Part shown: positions 14,963 to 28,360 of the stretch, in pieces
Layout: each line of letters starts with the position of its first letter
Numbering within the stretch: position 1 is the first letter of the stretch
DNA from: Cyanoderma ruficeps
Taxonomy: Eukaryota > Chordata > Aves > Passeriformes > Timaliidae
Direction: 5' to 3'
Assembly: GCA_008694505.1 (NCBI GenBank)
Contig: VZDJ01004378.1
Coordinates: forward strand, 20,166,239 to 20,230,238
Length of the DNA: 64,000 nucleotides
The notes under the pieces: model-generated
The model's input: only the letters and a program-made list of their open reading frames with translations
Told to the model about the DNA's origin: nothing
Databases searched by the model: none
Position numbers and translations under genes: made by a program

Positions 14963-15090
14963 TTTTTTTAATCCTCCCTCTTCTCCACCCCTCTTCTCCC
15001 TCCCCCTCCCATTTATCCCCTTCCTCCATTTCCTTTTCTTTCTTATTTACTTATTTTCTTTACTTCCTTTCTTTATTTCCTTCCTTATAA
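14963..15090 (+). repeat. 128-base G-free polypyrimidine tract
   Basis: No G occurs on the + strand from 14963 to 15090, and A is sparse. It consists of CTCC, CCCTCC and TTTC/TTCC blocks, with a C-richer centre (about 14973-15035) and a T-richer right end. It is a low-complexity region of a kind that can adopt triplex (H-DNA) structure. No gene is associated with it. Confidence 0.9.
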
Positions 15091-18000
15091 GACCAAACTT
15101 GAAATGCCAAATCAGTGTGAAACATGACGAATATGGAAGAGTGGACCACAGGGAAGTAACAGACATGAAAGCACAAAAGTTTCCTGTATTTCACCTTGTA
15201 TTGTAAATGTAAGATATTTATTCACCCTGGAAAGAAAGGAAATTACAATATAATATTTTATGTTATGCAGTCTTATACAAGGCTATCCAAAACAGTCTGT
15301 GAAGACCATATATAAAATTTCTGTGGATAAGATGGTGAGCTTACTTACCTCCTGCAGGCTATGGTGACCTCTCATCTTGTCATGGTTGTGCCTTCTATTT
15401 GCCCACTCCAAAGACATGTCACACCAATCTCAGACAGAACCTGCTAAAGTTTTTCTGAGAACAGGCTGTGAAAGTACAGCCTTTGGCTTTTCTCAGCCCT
15501 GCCCCTCTACTGAAATTGGTATTAGTTCAGTTTATGTTTGTTGCAGTATAGAACACCACAAGCTAGTTCTTAATCACTTACCTTTCTCTTTCTGCCCTTT
15601 ATTTAATAATTTTTCTTCTGGGGAAAGTAGCATCAAGTTAGAGGCTAAAAATCAACCAATCAAATCAACAAGGCTGTTGATTTACCTTGGCTTAGCCACA
15701 CAGGAGTGAATTGCTGTGTTTGAACTCTGTGGTGACATCTGTATCTCAGCAGAGATGAGAGAATTAGGATGTGGAGAAGGAAGAAGCTATGCTGCTTTGT
15801 CACAGAGTTTCTTTCTTTCCTTGCCTAGTCCTAAAGTGGGAAATGTTCCTATTTATGCCTTCAAAGAGTGGGAAAAAGAAAAGAGAGTATACCTTTGTAT
15901 TTGTTAGAGCAGCTCAGTTCAGATAGTAATACAAATAGTGTCAGCATCGAACTTAAAGAAGATGGTTCTATATTTTATAAATAAAGGTGAAAAAAACCCC
16001 AAAACAATTTGAACAACTAACCTAATTCCTCCTAAGAAGCAGATCAAGTATTCTGCTATTTGCCCTAGACATGTAAACATGAATCTCCAAGTGTCTGTTT
16101 CCTTGCTGTTGTGATGTTCGATCATGGTGCAGGTCATTCCAACTTCATTCCTACTGACACTTTTAACTGATGCTTTTCTGAATTTCCAAAGCAAAACCCA
16201 CAAGAGATCCTAGTACCAGCTGTACTAGTTTTAATATCTTCACATGAATGTAACAGCAGGGTAGGATCTGTTGGAAAAGCAAAACTTCATTTTGTAGTGT
16301 ACTAATTTCTTCCTATGTTTATCAAAAATTTCAGTCAGTTGTAGTCTGCATTGAAAATAAAGGAAAGAAGTCTCCCATTCAGGTAAGAGCATAGGTAGAT
16401 AGTGCTTTTGGCATGCAAGATGTGACTTGTCAGTGTTTGAATCTGAGCAATGAAGAGCACAGGTATACAGTTCAAAATCTCCATTTCTGAGCACTGCAAC
16501 TGAGAGGAGCATGCCTGAAAAGCCTGGGGAAGGCAGCACTCTGTTAGTTATAATTCTGGCCAAAGTCTCACATTTGGTATAGGTAATTTCTGTTGCTTTG
16601 GGGTTTTCAACTGTAAAAGTGGTAGTTTATTGCCTTCAGTACAAAATATTGAAATGGCTAAATTTTGTAATGATATTTAGTAGTAAAAGAGAACTAATAC
16701 ATAACATTTTTTCATGTTAAAATCACTGTGACATATTGGAAATAATAATTTAGATTTTTATTTTTTTTTTGTCCAAACAGAAAGGCCCAATGTTTCTATG
16801 GCACTTTGATTTCCTCAGGATTTCCATGTACAATTCATTGGAAAAATCACATAGAAACCACGGTTATGTAGCATAGCTCATTAGATAATTAATTTTTGAT
16901 AGGTTTCTATGTATGATCTAATAGAGAATCTATGAGAGCCACATTATATCACTAGGCATTTCTATCATCACTTACAAGAGTAAGAAGATTGAATTTTGTT
17001 TAGCAAGGATTAGTTAGAAAAATAAAGAGAGTAGACTTTAAGCACAAGTCAGAGGATGCTGAAGTCAAGTCAACTCCCCAAAGTATTAGAAGTCTGCTTT
17101 GTTGCTCTTAAGTTCCTTGACTTTTTTTTTCCTCTTAATCCCATGCGAGATATTCTCCAGCCATATAAAATGAACTTTTGTTTTCATGCTGTTCTCAGGG
17201 CTTAGTTGAGAAAGAGGAGTGCAGCTGTGATGGCCTTGGCCACAGACTCTTTTTCACTGAGACACATTCCTTTCTCCTTGCCTGCATCACTGGGCTCTTG
17301 TCCAAAACCAACTACATCGTGTTTATATTGTGTCCTCCTATGCTTTAGCCTTCCTTAGGATCCTGTCCTGCTCAGCCCTCACACCGTGTCACATTCATTA
17401 CAGTGACTTCTTTTTTCCCCTTTTCCTCAGACTAAGTTGTGAGAACTGTCACATCACTTTGTGCTGAGCGCATTGAAGTTTTCTTTGGTTAGAAAAAACA
17501 TGGACAAACGGTTTCAGGGATACCATGAGGAAAAAAAAAATGTCTTCATCAGTCAAAATTCTTAATAATTTATAACTCTTCATAATTTTAGCTTGAGCCT
17601 GATTTTCTAAGAATGTTCAAGTTCTGTCAGTCAGAATTTCCAACAGATCTAAACCTTCAAGTGCCAGACTGTCAACCAAGATTTTCTTGGATTTCTTCCT
17701 GCCTTTCTCCACTCTTCTGCTTTTGATACTGCAACCCCTTGGTCCAGTGTTTCTAAGATTGAACCATTTGCTTCTTATTCTCAGCAGAAGTTCATGGCTG
17801 CTAGTGCAAAGGCTTTTTACTGGCTGAACAAAGTAGTGAATACAAATTGACAGACAATTCCATTTTCATGTGCCTTTGAAAACATTCTTAGCCACTTTAC
17901 CCTTACAATGAAAAAATTGTGCAAAACTTTCTAATCAATTTGTGTCGATGTGTCTTGTTGCAGAAAATGAGGTTAGTCTTACTTTCATTAAAAAAATTAC

Positions 18001-19289
18001 TCTTGTGTGGTTCACTTTTGGATGAATATTGCAGGTCAGTTTTTCAGTACTGTGACTGAATGTTTTCTTTATGCAAAACCGGAGGAAAAAAACCCTCCAA
18101 AGGTTATTGAGAGAAATGCATATAATTTGCACAGCCCTGCAGTTTAATGTACAAGTGATTGAATTAAGAGTTTGATCCTTTCCTTCACTTTCTGATCTCC
18201 TTCCTTCTTTTCCATTCCCTTTCCTTTTGATCAAATAAAAATTACATTAAAAATCTAAGTCTCCCTAGAGTACTAGGTCACATTTTACCATGAAAGCCAA
18301 TGATGTTATGAAAATATATGAGGATCTCCCTGAGGCCCTATGTTACAGTTTTGTATCTAGTGTTTTTCAGTGATTTATTTGTCTGTTATGCAGTGCTCCA
18401 TCTCTAGATGCTTCAAATATCTTTTCCACAGCTGACATGTCTCTTGGCTCATAAAATTTTCTCTGAATGAAAAATATTGCAGATCTGGCCACAGTAAATA
18501 GCGGGAAAATAATTTCATGGTGGAGGTTATCCATAAACAAGCTGTCCACCACATCTTCCATCAAGTATCACAAATGTAGCAGTGCATTATTCCATCTACA
18601 TATGCTGTGTGTTTTGTCAGAAGCATATGAACACAGCCAAATGCAGCTTAATGAACTATCTCTTTTTTGTTTTATTTTTAGTTATGAAAGAAAAATATTT
18701 TTCCAGTCCCTTTTTAATGATAAATGACAAAACATGAGATTTCTTAATGCTTTATTTTTTTTTCGGATGTAAGGGAGGAAGAGCATCTAATGTTGACATT
18801 TCAGTGACAGATCACGGCAAGTGTATTTACTAGAAGTTTTTTTATAAAATCTGTTTCTCTACACAAATATCTGCTTTTGGTGTTTTCAAATAACATTTTG
18901 AGGTACTATTTAAATCCAGACACATGTGTCTGGCTATAATCCTTAAAGTGTTAAACAAACTGTGTACGCCTGGAATTTTTTGAAACTGAGGGGGAGATTT
19001 TTAAAAGGACAAATAGCACATGGCTACATATAATTGTGAAAAAGCCCCTTCTGGAAATTTCCTAGGGTGTATTTTGACTAGATGATGCACTTGCTTTGAG
19101 TGGTGGTGGTGGTGTCTCTGCAAACACAACTGCATGACTGAGATAATGTGATTAGTCCAAACCCAATCTGTGTATCATAACCCAGGAAATTTGAAAAGAG
19201 GGTTCACAAGAATTTTTAGAGTGAGATTTAGACAAACCAGTATATAATTTTGAGAAAAGCCTGATCTGGTAGGCATTAATGTTCCTGAT

Positions 19290-19312
19290 CCTTTACTGTG
19301 TCCTTTACTGTG
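19290..19312. repeat. 12-base tandem duplication
   Basis: 'cctttactgtgt' is followed directly by 'cctttactgtg'; two near-perfect copies. Nothing nearby suggests a function. Confidence 0.8.
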
Positions 19313-20518
19313 ACTCCTATGTCACTGTGTTGGTGTCACTAACAAACTGAATGGAGTATCATGTTCTCCCAGGAATGGTTCTGCTTCTGCTGCAGAAGAC
19401 TGACTCATGTTTCCCATTCCAGCTGTACCTGATCTATTTAAAGTGACTTTTAGGACTTTTAAACTGACAACCTCTTGGTTGGAAGACACAAAGCTGGACC
19501 ATCCCATTGAACTAAAACTACTAGACCTCCTGAAACCATAGCATGTGTTCACAAGGTGAAACCTCAGCTGAAGAGTCAGGAAGGTTCAGACTCTGGGTAG
19601 GAAACAGAAAGAATTTCCTATGCTCTAGACTTAAGGTTCAGCCATGGGATTATAGCTTACCTGTTGAGGTCAGTGTGTAATAGGTGTTATTTGATTTAAA
19701 CTTAGGTAATATTTGTGATTTTACCTAATTTCTTTTTATACATAAACAGTGCTCAGGGCCCTCTGCATCCATATGTTCCCAAATACACACATTTTTACTA
19801 TTTTCATGTGCATGAAGTAGCACAATTTTTCAGGAAATTCCCAGCTGAGAAATGACTTCAGGCTGCAGATCATTCTTCTGATCTTTCTTCTTCTCATGAA
19901 TTTTAAACCTGCAGGAAATGCATTCTCATACAGCTGAAGGGTGAAGTAGTTACACATTTTCTTTGCTTTGGACACACTTATTTCTCTGGGGGTTCCTTTC
20001 CTAAATGTGGAGCATAAGAACCACCTAAATAAACCAGGTGTCAGAAATTAATTCGCACAATTGTTTTTATAGTGAACTGAGTAGTTGAGCTTTCTAGACT
20101 CCTGAACTCTTGCTAAGGCTGTAAGGATTATCCTGCATAAAATTAGGATAGGAGGCATTTAACATTTCAAAACCTACTTTTCATGAAATTATGCCCAAGC
20201 ATTGCGGGATAAGTTCATGTGTGTTAAGAAAATCGTTGTTTGAATTTGCTGTGATTGTGTAAATGAAGAAAACATTTCTTTTTCATTTTGCCTATTCTCT
20301 TTCTTGGCAGTCATTATTAGATTTAAGCCGAAATCTTTTCATTAATAGGCAGCTGCTGAAGTTCTACCCTAAATTTGTATCAGTTTTTACTTTAATAATT
20401 ATAAAAAACAGATTTTAAAATTTCTGGCCAGAAAGTCCTTCATCATTCTTATTTCATGATTAGCTGTTGTCTTATTAAAAAAACCAGTATATTGCCCTTT
20501 ACATTTGAATGGCTGTAA

Positions 20519-20552
20519 TTTATTAAATAAGGATTATTTATTAAATAAGGAT
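20519..20552. repeat. 18-base tandem duplication
   Basis: 'tttattaaataaggatta' (20519-20536) is followed by 'tttattaaataaggat' (20537-20552). The copies are identical over the shared 16 bases, which suggests a recent local duplication. Confidence 0.88.
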
Positions 20553-21244
20553 CCTCCTCTATATTTTGGACTATGCTGTACTTACCTACATATAAAGGCT
20601 TAACCTGCTGCTTTTGAGAACAGTGGGACCATCACTTGGACTTGAAAAAGTAATTTAGGTTCTTTTGACTCTTTCAAGGACGTTATTTTCATGAACATAA
20701 AAGAAAGAACTTTGATACAAAATTCTCCTTCACTGAGGTGTTGTCTCAGGCTAAAATAAGAAGTTATAAAATGCTAAAAGACAGACAAAACAATTTTCAC
20801 TTGTTTTACAGTTTGAATGAGAGTTTTAGAGGAGAGGACTTCTTTACTGAAAGCAGACTGTTGGAAATAGAACAGAGCTAAGAGAGTGAGTGGGTGTGCA
20901 GAACAAGAACTGGGTTTTGGGATACATTTATTTTCCAGTCTGTTCCTCTGAAGTAAGGCTCTGATCCTTCAATTCCATCCTGGTTTTCCCACTACAGGGT
21001 TGCAGTATTCATCCTGAAACATTTTACATCAAACTGATGGGCAATGCCACTTTACAGGAGTATTAATGTAGTAGCTATAGCACACTTAGAAGTATTTCCA
21101 TTTCTTGGTTATTAAAATCTACATAGGAATTCTACATTTGCCATCCAGAATTGGCAAAATGTCCTAGTGTTGTTTCTGTTGGTTCAGTTTCTTCAGTAGA
21201 AACAGCACTGAACTTCAGTGCAGACCTGATGTGGCACAGTGTTG

Positions 21245-21266
21245 ATGCAGCCAGCACTGGCTGCAT
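21245..21266. repeat. Perfect inverted repeat, 10-base arms
   Basis: 'atgcagccag', a 2-base spacer 'ca', then 'ctggctgcat'. The arms pair perfectly. The spacer is too short for a stable RNA loop unless the two innermost pairs open. No terminator or miRNA-length stem extends from it. Confidence 0.85.
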
Positions 21267-22087
21267 GCTTATAACATCTATTGATAAAAATATCTCAAAA
21301 CTCCAAGAAGCAGAAGAGTGTGTGTACATAAAAGCAGTTCAAAACATTATACTGCTGCTCCAAGAATAGTGATGCCATTGGCCATTTTGTTTTTCTGAAG
21401 TGTTCTGCTTCTTAGGCAGGACACGTCTTATATTAGGTAGTACACTCTTTAAAATTGGCTGTTGAAATAGTTCTATGTAAATATAGTTGCAGGTAATGGA
21501 TCCTTCTCTCCCTGTTGAACAGTGCTGGTAGTAAACTTTTTTTAGAGGAACTGTAAAAACTATAAAGGGATGCTGATTTTCTAAACCCTTATTTTCTACT
21601 TAAAGCTCCAATGAGTTCACAGTGCTTCTCCTAATTAAAAAAGTGATTGTGTAGTTCATTCAGCAAACTTTAGTCCTAGAAGTAGGACATCAAATATTAC
21701 TCTATTATTAGAAACTTCTTTATTATTTAAGAAGCAGGAGTAATGTAAATTATGCATGGGAATTGAACAATTCCTGGGTGACTGGAGGTATATTAAAAAC
21801 CTATTAAACAAAGCCTATTAAAGCCCCAAACTGTTGAGTTAGTTTGAATAGTTCATCTTAAATGAAGTACAGAAAACAATGATGATCTTGTGATAAAGTT
21901 CATGAAGTAAGCTGCAGGGTTTTAAAATTCCTGGTTCTGCTGTAAGGTGACATGTTTGATTTTGGATAAACAAAATTTTCACGGTGCCAAAGTTCCATAC
22001 CATTAAAGGAGGAATAACACTGCAGAGACAGGCAATGATGATAAATCAGTTGGGTTTTAAAAACAGTCATTGTGCTGATTACAAAAA

Positions 22088-22102
22088 CAACAACAACAAC
22101 AA
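22088..22102. repeat. (CAA)n microsatellite
   Basis: Five CAA units within an A-rich stretch (22081-22106). Short and common in AT-rich DNA. Confidence 0.85.
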
Positions 22103-22759
22103 AAACTAGAAGCCCTATCAAAAGATGCAGTGTGATGGTATCTTATTATCTCTCTTTTTAAAACCAGTCTTGACATAAGGCTGCTGTATGTTGGCTTCAA
22201 TTTCCTGTTTTTTTTGGTGTTTTTTTTAAATCTCCTTGGCACTTACAGAATGCTTGATTGCCAAGAACAATCAATTTATAGAGATGAGAATGGCTTCCAG
22301 AACTGTGAATATTAAATGATCTCTTAAACATTTTCTGTAAAAACATATTGGTGGTTATGTTTGAATTCGTGAATTCTGACTGCTGCGATTGCTCCTTCAA
22401 ATAGTTATGTAGTAATGTAAAACTCCTCTTCCTTAGTTCTTTCACTCTCTAAAGACCAAATCCAATTCTCATTAGTGGGAGCGTTAGTGCAACTATTTTC
22501 AGCAACTGCAGTTGAGGTCATTGAGGGCACTAAGTTAAAAAAAAAAAAAAGTTAAATTGTAAATATGAATTAATTGCAGATTGTACTAAACTGTTTGGTA
22601 AAGATCAATAAAATATGTGGAACTTTCAGCAATCCCTAGTGGCAAGATCTTCAAAATTGCAGGGCCTTCTGTTTCCCTCTTTCCATGGCAGTGGCACATC
22701 TTAATGTTGCTGAGAATTTGGATTTAACTGAAGTATCTAAAGTCCCAGTTTAAAAATAA

Positions 22760-22952
22760 AGGCTAGATTTTCAAGGTGTCTTATCATGCAAATAGGAATT
22801 AGTGGATTTTTGGCATGTTAGGCAAGAAATGCCTTTAAAAACCAGACACAAATCTTCAAAACTAGGGTTAAACACAGATGTTTAAGATTATTTACTCCTG
22901 TTTATGTCAGTGGGAGTTAGATGCTTCAGTTCCTTTGCAAATTTGGTCATTG
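22760..22952. repeat. Ancient sauropsid interspersed repeat relic (gggagttag / attttcaa type)
   Basis: Decayed blocks in order ('ggctagattttcaaggtgtc', 'gtggatttttggcatgttag', 'aaatgcctttaaaaacc', 'cagtgggagttagatgcttc', 'ctttgcaaatttggtc') follow the pattern of an old repeat common in turtle, crocodile and bird DNA. In that repeat 'gggagttaggcacctaa' alternates with 'tttgaaaatctgg'. The family name is not assigned. Identification rests on pattern memory only. Confidence 0.5.
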
Positions 22953-25900
22953 GAATGTGAGAGTGGTTTACACTTCTGAATCCATGTCCCTGTATGCAGT
23001 CATCGAAATATCTATCCCTAAGGATGAATACGTGCTTCATCCCATGTGTATTCAACAGCTTCTGGTGGGTCCAATTTTAAACTGCAATAAATTGCAAGCT
23101 TCTAGTACTTTTTATGGGAATTAGATGATAAAATCCATTTAAAACCTTTATCTAATAGTTTTTCAGTTTCAAGATGGATTGCAGCATGTTCCAGATATAA
23201 ATGAGATCTGCAGGTTTCTGAGCCATGTAGTTAAAGTATCAGGAGTGGACAAACTGTCATAACACCAAGTCCTACACAAGTTACATTGCTTTGTCAAATA
23301 AGTTAACCCATAGAAAGAGCCATACTGCCTTGGACCACTTAAAGTGGCTGCAGTCTCTTCCAAAAAATATTTCAATGCTTTCAAATGCTTTCTTTGTTTC
23401 TTGTATTTGCTTAAGAACCACTTTCATGAATGCAATATAAATCTGGTAGTATTAGACAAGAAATAAAATCACCCCATCTTGGCAGCATTGTAAATGCAAA
23501 CATAATCATTTGTCACCCCTGGGGTAGCTAAACAATAGGCTGGGTCAATATTCTGTGTAAAAGGAAACAAGGTGGGCATAGAGTACCCATAACTGCATTA
23601 TTGAGGCCATAATATCAACAAGCTAAAATGGTCAAGATTCCTCCTGAAAAACTAGAAATGTGAAGAGGAAATTATTATTATGCCATTAAGGGAAAAAAAA
23701 GTAGATGTTCTGAAAAAAGATTTCAGGAATGAGAAAGGCTTATAACACCACAAGAAGGACTTAAAATCAGAACTAATACTAAAAAACTAAGGAATTGATC
23801 TTGACCCAGAACTTCTACTGAGGAAAAAACTACATTAAAAAATTGACCTCAAACCTAAAATCTTGCCTTGCTTAAGACAATATAAATCTTTTTAGAAGGT
23901 CCTGATTCTGGATATATTGAATGCAAGTGAAGATTCCTTTTGTGTTTAAGAGATTTGCAAATGGGTTTTAGGCTGCTGGATCATAAATGCTTGCGCTATG
24001 GGATAGAAAAAATTCCTGTTCTTGGAAAAGAGCTAATGAAAGCAATACCAAGAATACTCTCGAGAATCACTGGGACTGTGCATGTGAGTGAGTGAGTGTA
24101 CAAAGGCTTGTAGGATAAGTACATGGAAAAGTAAATTATGTGGCTCTCCAGTATCTCTGTGTAAACTCAATCTTTATATGAAGATTTTTGTTTTTCTTGG
24201 CCCTTCACAAATTCTTGCTTTGTTTTTGATAGGTTTTTGAGTGTATTTATTTTGGTTTTAGGGGCAGTAGTTAAAGTGGGGAAAGATGTAATTGTCTTTT
24301 CTTTTTGCTTAATATTTTAAGTATACAAAATAAAACCCATAATTATTCAGTTGGCTAATTGCATATTTTTTCTGGCTCATTGTTATCAGTAGGCAGTAAT
24401 TTGTTGTCATAGATGGTCTGTTGGGAAAGAGAGTTAGTCTAGTCCAGTGGTGATAGAACAGACAGGAAAATGAATTACTGAATTACTTCAGTGCACATTT
24501 CTTGACTGGTTTGAAGCTTCCATGATTGTTTCTGTGGAAGGGCACATGAAATTCCATGAGTAAAATCAGCGAGAAGTAGTCCTTCAGCAGGGCCAGGTTT
24601 CACTCCTGACCGTCATCTCACAGTAGACTTGTGGCAACAAACTTAATATGCTTAAAAAACCTTCTATTTAATTAGAGTGAATTAGGTATTGTGTACTAAT
24701 TAGAATATATGATGTTCAGAGAACTTTATACTTTGAACATTTCATGTGACATTGTTTAATTGTCACAGATGAGTGATTTTCACTCTGTGGTCTGTGGTTT
24801 CTTGAGGTGGCTCCCACTATACTACACAGTGGTTGAAGTACTTCCAGGAGGTGCACATAGAGGCCTACACTGCTAGCAAAGTATTAATTGTTAAATCTTT
24901 TGTGGCTCCATTTGTAATGCTTTAAATTCCAAAATAATTTTGGGACAGTGTGTTTTAAAATATGAATATTTCTTAGCCTGGAGTTCAAATTCTTTAATAT
25001 TAGGGGTATTGCCATCGAGATAACTGTAGTCATGCTTTTTCTGAAAAGTCAGGAGAGGACAACCATGGAAGTACTAGGTCTGTAAATGTTGATATGAGTG
25101 CTAAAGTAGAATCCCATAGGCAGGGAATGAAAAGTTAACGCTAGGAATGCAAGGAAAAAAGATGGGTCATAACACACTTCATAAGAAGTGTTGCTACCAT
25201 TGGTATAGGCCTATTGCATCTAGCTCCCATCACACCATTTTAATGATAATTTTGATACAATCAAGCATGCACATATCCAAAGGAAAAGTGCTTTGGAATT
25301 GGGTGGCTCTGGGATAGGCAACTTTAGGGTATTTCCTTCTTAAAAAATGGTCTGCAATGTGATCATGATAGAAAAGCAGTGTTCCAGGTAATATTTGGCA
25401 GACATTGAGTTCAATTGAAAGAAGAAAAGAATTCTGAATTAGAATATTGGGAAAGGAGCAGAGTCTTAGCTACGTCCCAGGCAGTTAGTGGTCACAGGTG
25501 ATCCTACTACGCAAGAGCATGAGAACTATGAGTTTACTCCAGCCCTTGAAAACCAACAAGGGATTCTCCATCTTGCTTCACAAGGGGTTTTTTTTGTGTT
25601 TCAGCGCAGGATGGCTAACCCGAGAGTTTCTGTGCCTCATTTTATGTTCTGAGGGTTTGAGCAGGACCAAAGTAGAGACTACATCTTCACTGACCTCCTG
25701 TGCTGAAGTGAAATTCACCCTAAAGGCCTCTTTTGGAATAAACAGCTTTTATTTCCTTAAGTAAAAACAGAGTTTCTTCCGATTTGCTGAAACCAGATAA
25801 AAGAATCCAAATCCATTCTGTTCTGTTTGGTTTGGGTTCTGAAGAAAGGCTTCATCTCAGTTGGGTTCATACTGCAATTTATTTTTTGAGGATTTTTTAC

Positions 25901-27897
25901 ATTAGGGAGAAGAAAGGGGATGTGGCAGGGAGAGATAACTATGTTAAATCAGAAGCAGCTCTTTTCTAAAGAGAGTTGAGAGTTCCTTTTTCTATAATTA
26001 GCATGGTTTTTAAACTGCTGACAGGGCTGTGCTGCTGCTTATTATGAAAAAAAGCTGGGCATGGATAAGGTTGGGTTGAAATCTTGCCCGGAAGGTTTTG
26101 AATACAGAACTATATTTTATGTTGAAATGTTATATTTTTATCTTAATTTTCTGTCCCTTTTGACTACTATTATGAGATTAAAGTTAGATGGATAAAGTCA
26201 TTTGAGAAGCTGGGTAAAACTTAAATTGCCTGAGTCAGTTCAAACAACCAGAAACAAAGATGCATTCTTCCTGGGTTGAAAGGATTACTTCTGATCACTA
26301 AAATGGTCTTTTGTGACATTGAGATTAAGCAATGTTATATGATAGTGTTCAGACTTGATTCTCATTCCACTGGAGTACTCTTCCCTACCAGCTGTTACTA
26401 TCATCAATTCATTGTTTTCAGGTTGGCTCTAAGGATCTCCTCTCATTAAAGAAACATCAAATAGATCCTTCTGGGCATTTTAGGGGTATCAAGACATGAA
26501 ATAATTTAATTAGTGGCATAATAGAGAATGTCTTTCTGTAGTCTGGCTGAACACGATAATAAGCAGAAAGGCTGTAACTATGTGGTGCTGCTGTCAGTCA
26601 GGCTTGACATACGGTTGCGTAGGGATGGTGTGTGCGTGATTTTTGTCTGAATGCTAGTGGTAGCAGTAGCAAAAATGCCCCCATATGGCAGTATTTAAAG
26701 CTTGGGTCTGGTTTTTACTCTGCACTTTTGCATCACTTACCTGCAGTTTGAGGACTGAGAAGGTTTGAGGTTTGTCCTGTAAAGATATGTTTCTATTTAA
26801 TCAAGAACTGTTGCTATGAGTGTTCAGGTGTTAAGTCAATATTATGTATTTTTTGTTCCTATTTAACTCGTAAAGGGAGAATGTTTAATTGCTGTATCAT
26901 GAGTAAAATGCATAGGAGACGTGGAAGACTTGGGTAAATACCTGAGACAAAAATGGAGTCCTTCCCTGCAGAAATGTCTTCTTGTCTTCCCATCAGTTCA
27001 GCAGAAGTGTATCTCATGGTGTAATAAAAAGTTCACTTGCAGATGGAAGTACAAGAGACACTTTGTAGTCTTTATGTCTTCTCTGCAGAAAACTCTTAGG
27101 AATGGAAAACCTGGGAGGTGTCTTGGTGGCTCATATGAAGATAGCATAGAGGGAAAACACTGTAGCAGAGAAAAAAAGGCGCGGAATAGTAAGTAGTTTG
27201 AGTGAGTCTATATATATATAACAATTTTGTTTCTAAACCTATTTTTTCGCTCCATCTGTGTTTTTGGGGCCTGTGTTTTTATTTTTTACCCTTTTGTTGC
27301 TCTTGATAATCTCTTTTCTAGTTCCTTCATTTTGTGTGTATGGGAGCAATAACATTTCACTGCAAATTGTACATTTTAGTCCAGATGACAGTCATTTTAT
27401 TCCTGCATGTTTTCTGAGATGCTGAGGACAGATGTCACAAACAGTTCTTTGCAGTGGTTAGCTTAGGCAAATCCTTAGGGCTATGTCCCCTATGTGCTAT
27501 GCACAGCAGTGCCTCAGTATACACTCATAATTGTCCTTTAGTAGGTCATCTGTCTAAAACCTGGCAGAACTGTATTCTTGTTATAAAATTTATTTCATCT
27601 CTGTAACACAGAGACAATTTAAAGAGAATTCTTTTTGAAATGCTTCTATTTCACTGTAAATCTTGTTATATGAAATACTGTTTTGTACACTTGGGGAGTG
27701 CATCAACAGAAACATAGTTCAAAGAATCAAGATAATTTCTTCAGTGTTTTAAGTCTGTCTATACTGAACAGCATTCTGGGTGAAGGGTAAACATTTTAAT
27801 GGAAACAATTTATTCACCTAAATCCAAAATCTTTGCTGCAACTTGTAGCGATGCGCATTTTGGGTTTTCTATAGTTCTGTATGTTTTGTTATATGTT
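22953..27897. other. Non-genic stretch
   Basis: AT-rich, without recognised repeats other than a short (TA)n near 27210. Open frames are small and unremarkable. Confidence 0.6.
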
Positions 27898-28360
27898 TGT
27901 AGTGGTTTGTTCCTACACCTCCATCCCCAAACCCCCCGATGGTGTTTCCCTTGTGACAGGCCTTGTCAGTCACCTTGTAAGATCTGGAAGATTCTGGGGA
28001 AAAAGCCCTAGGATTTGACAAGGTACCCCGGTACCACCTTCTTTCATTGTTGTGTTAAGTTTCCCCGTTCTGGGTCACACCCTCCCTCCCCTTGGATTGG
28101 TTCCAAGTTCTCCCCTGCTCAAGGTAAACCCCTGTACTTAAGGAGGGGACAGAGGGGCTGCTGGTCACGCTCTGCTCTGTCCATCTGCACATGGAGGTAG
28201 CCGGGTGGGATAAAGCCGGATGAAACCCAAGCAGAATCCACTCTTTCTTCCACACCATCGACCACGCTTCAGCCTGAGGTTCAGACCCACCAAGCCTCTC
28301 TTATATAGGAACCAGGAAGTGAGCTAGCCAGTGAAGCAGCTCCAGGACGCAACTATAACA
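27898..28360 (+). mobile_element. Solo LTR-like segment of an avian endogenous retrovirus
   Basis: The segment starts TGTAGTGGTTTG and ends ATAACA, so it has TG...CA ends. It contrasts with its AT-rich flanks in GC content. Inside are a TATA-like 'tacttaagg' near 28136 and a poly-A-signal-like 'ggataaagc' near 28208. About 463 bases is typical of an LTR, and the U3-R-U5 order reads on the + strand. No gag, pol or env sequence flanks it, so it is most likely a solo LTR left by recombination. I could not find a convincing target-site duplication with these ends, so the boundaries may be off by some bases. The ERV class is not assigned. Confidence 0.65.

Larger units (their letters stand above)
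15091..22759. other. Non-genic stretch
   Basis: AT-rich, with small tandem duplications (19290, 20519), a GTGGTGGTGG run near 19100 and a 10-base-arm inverted repeat (21245). No exon, RNA gene or interspersed repeat recognised. Confidence 0.6.

Noticed and set aside
21132..21369. Frames on both strands around the inverted repeat, possibly a processed pseudogene
   Set aside because: The plus-strand peptide looks mildly protein-like, but I could not tie it to a family. No poly-A tail or duplication was seen.
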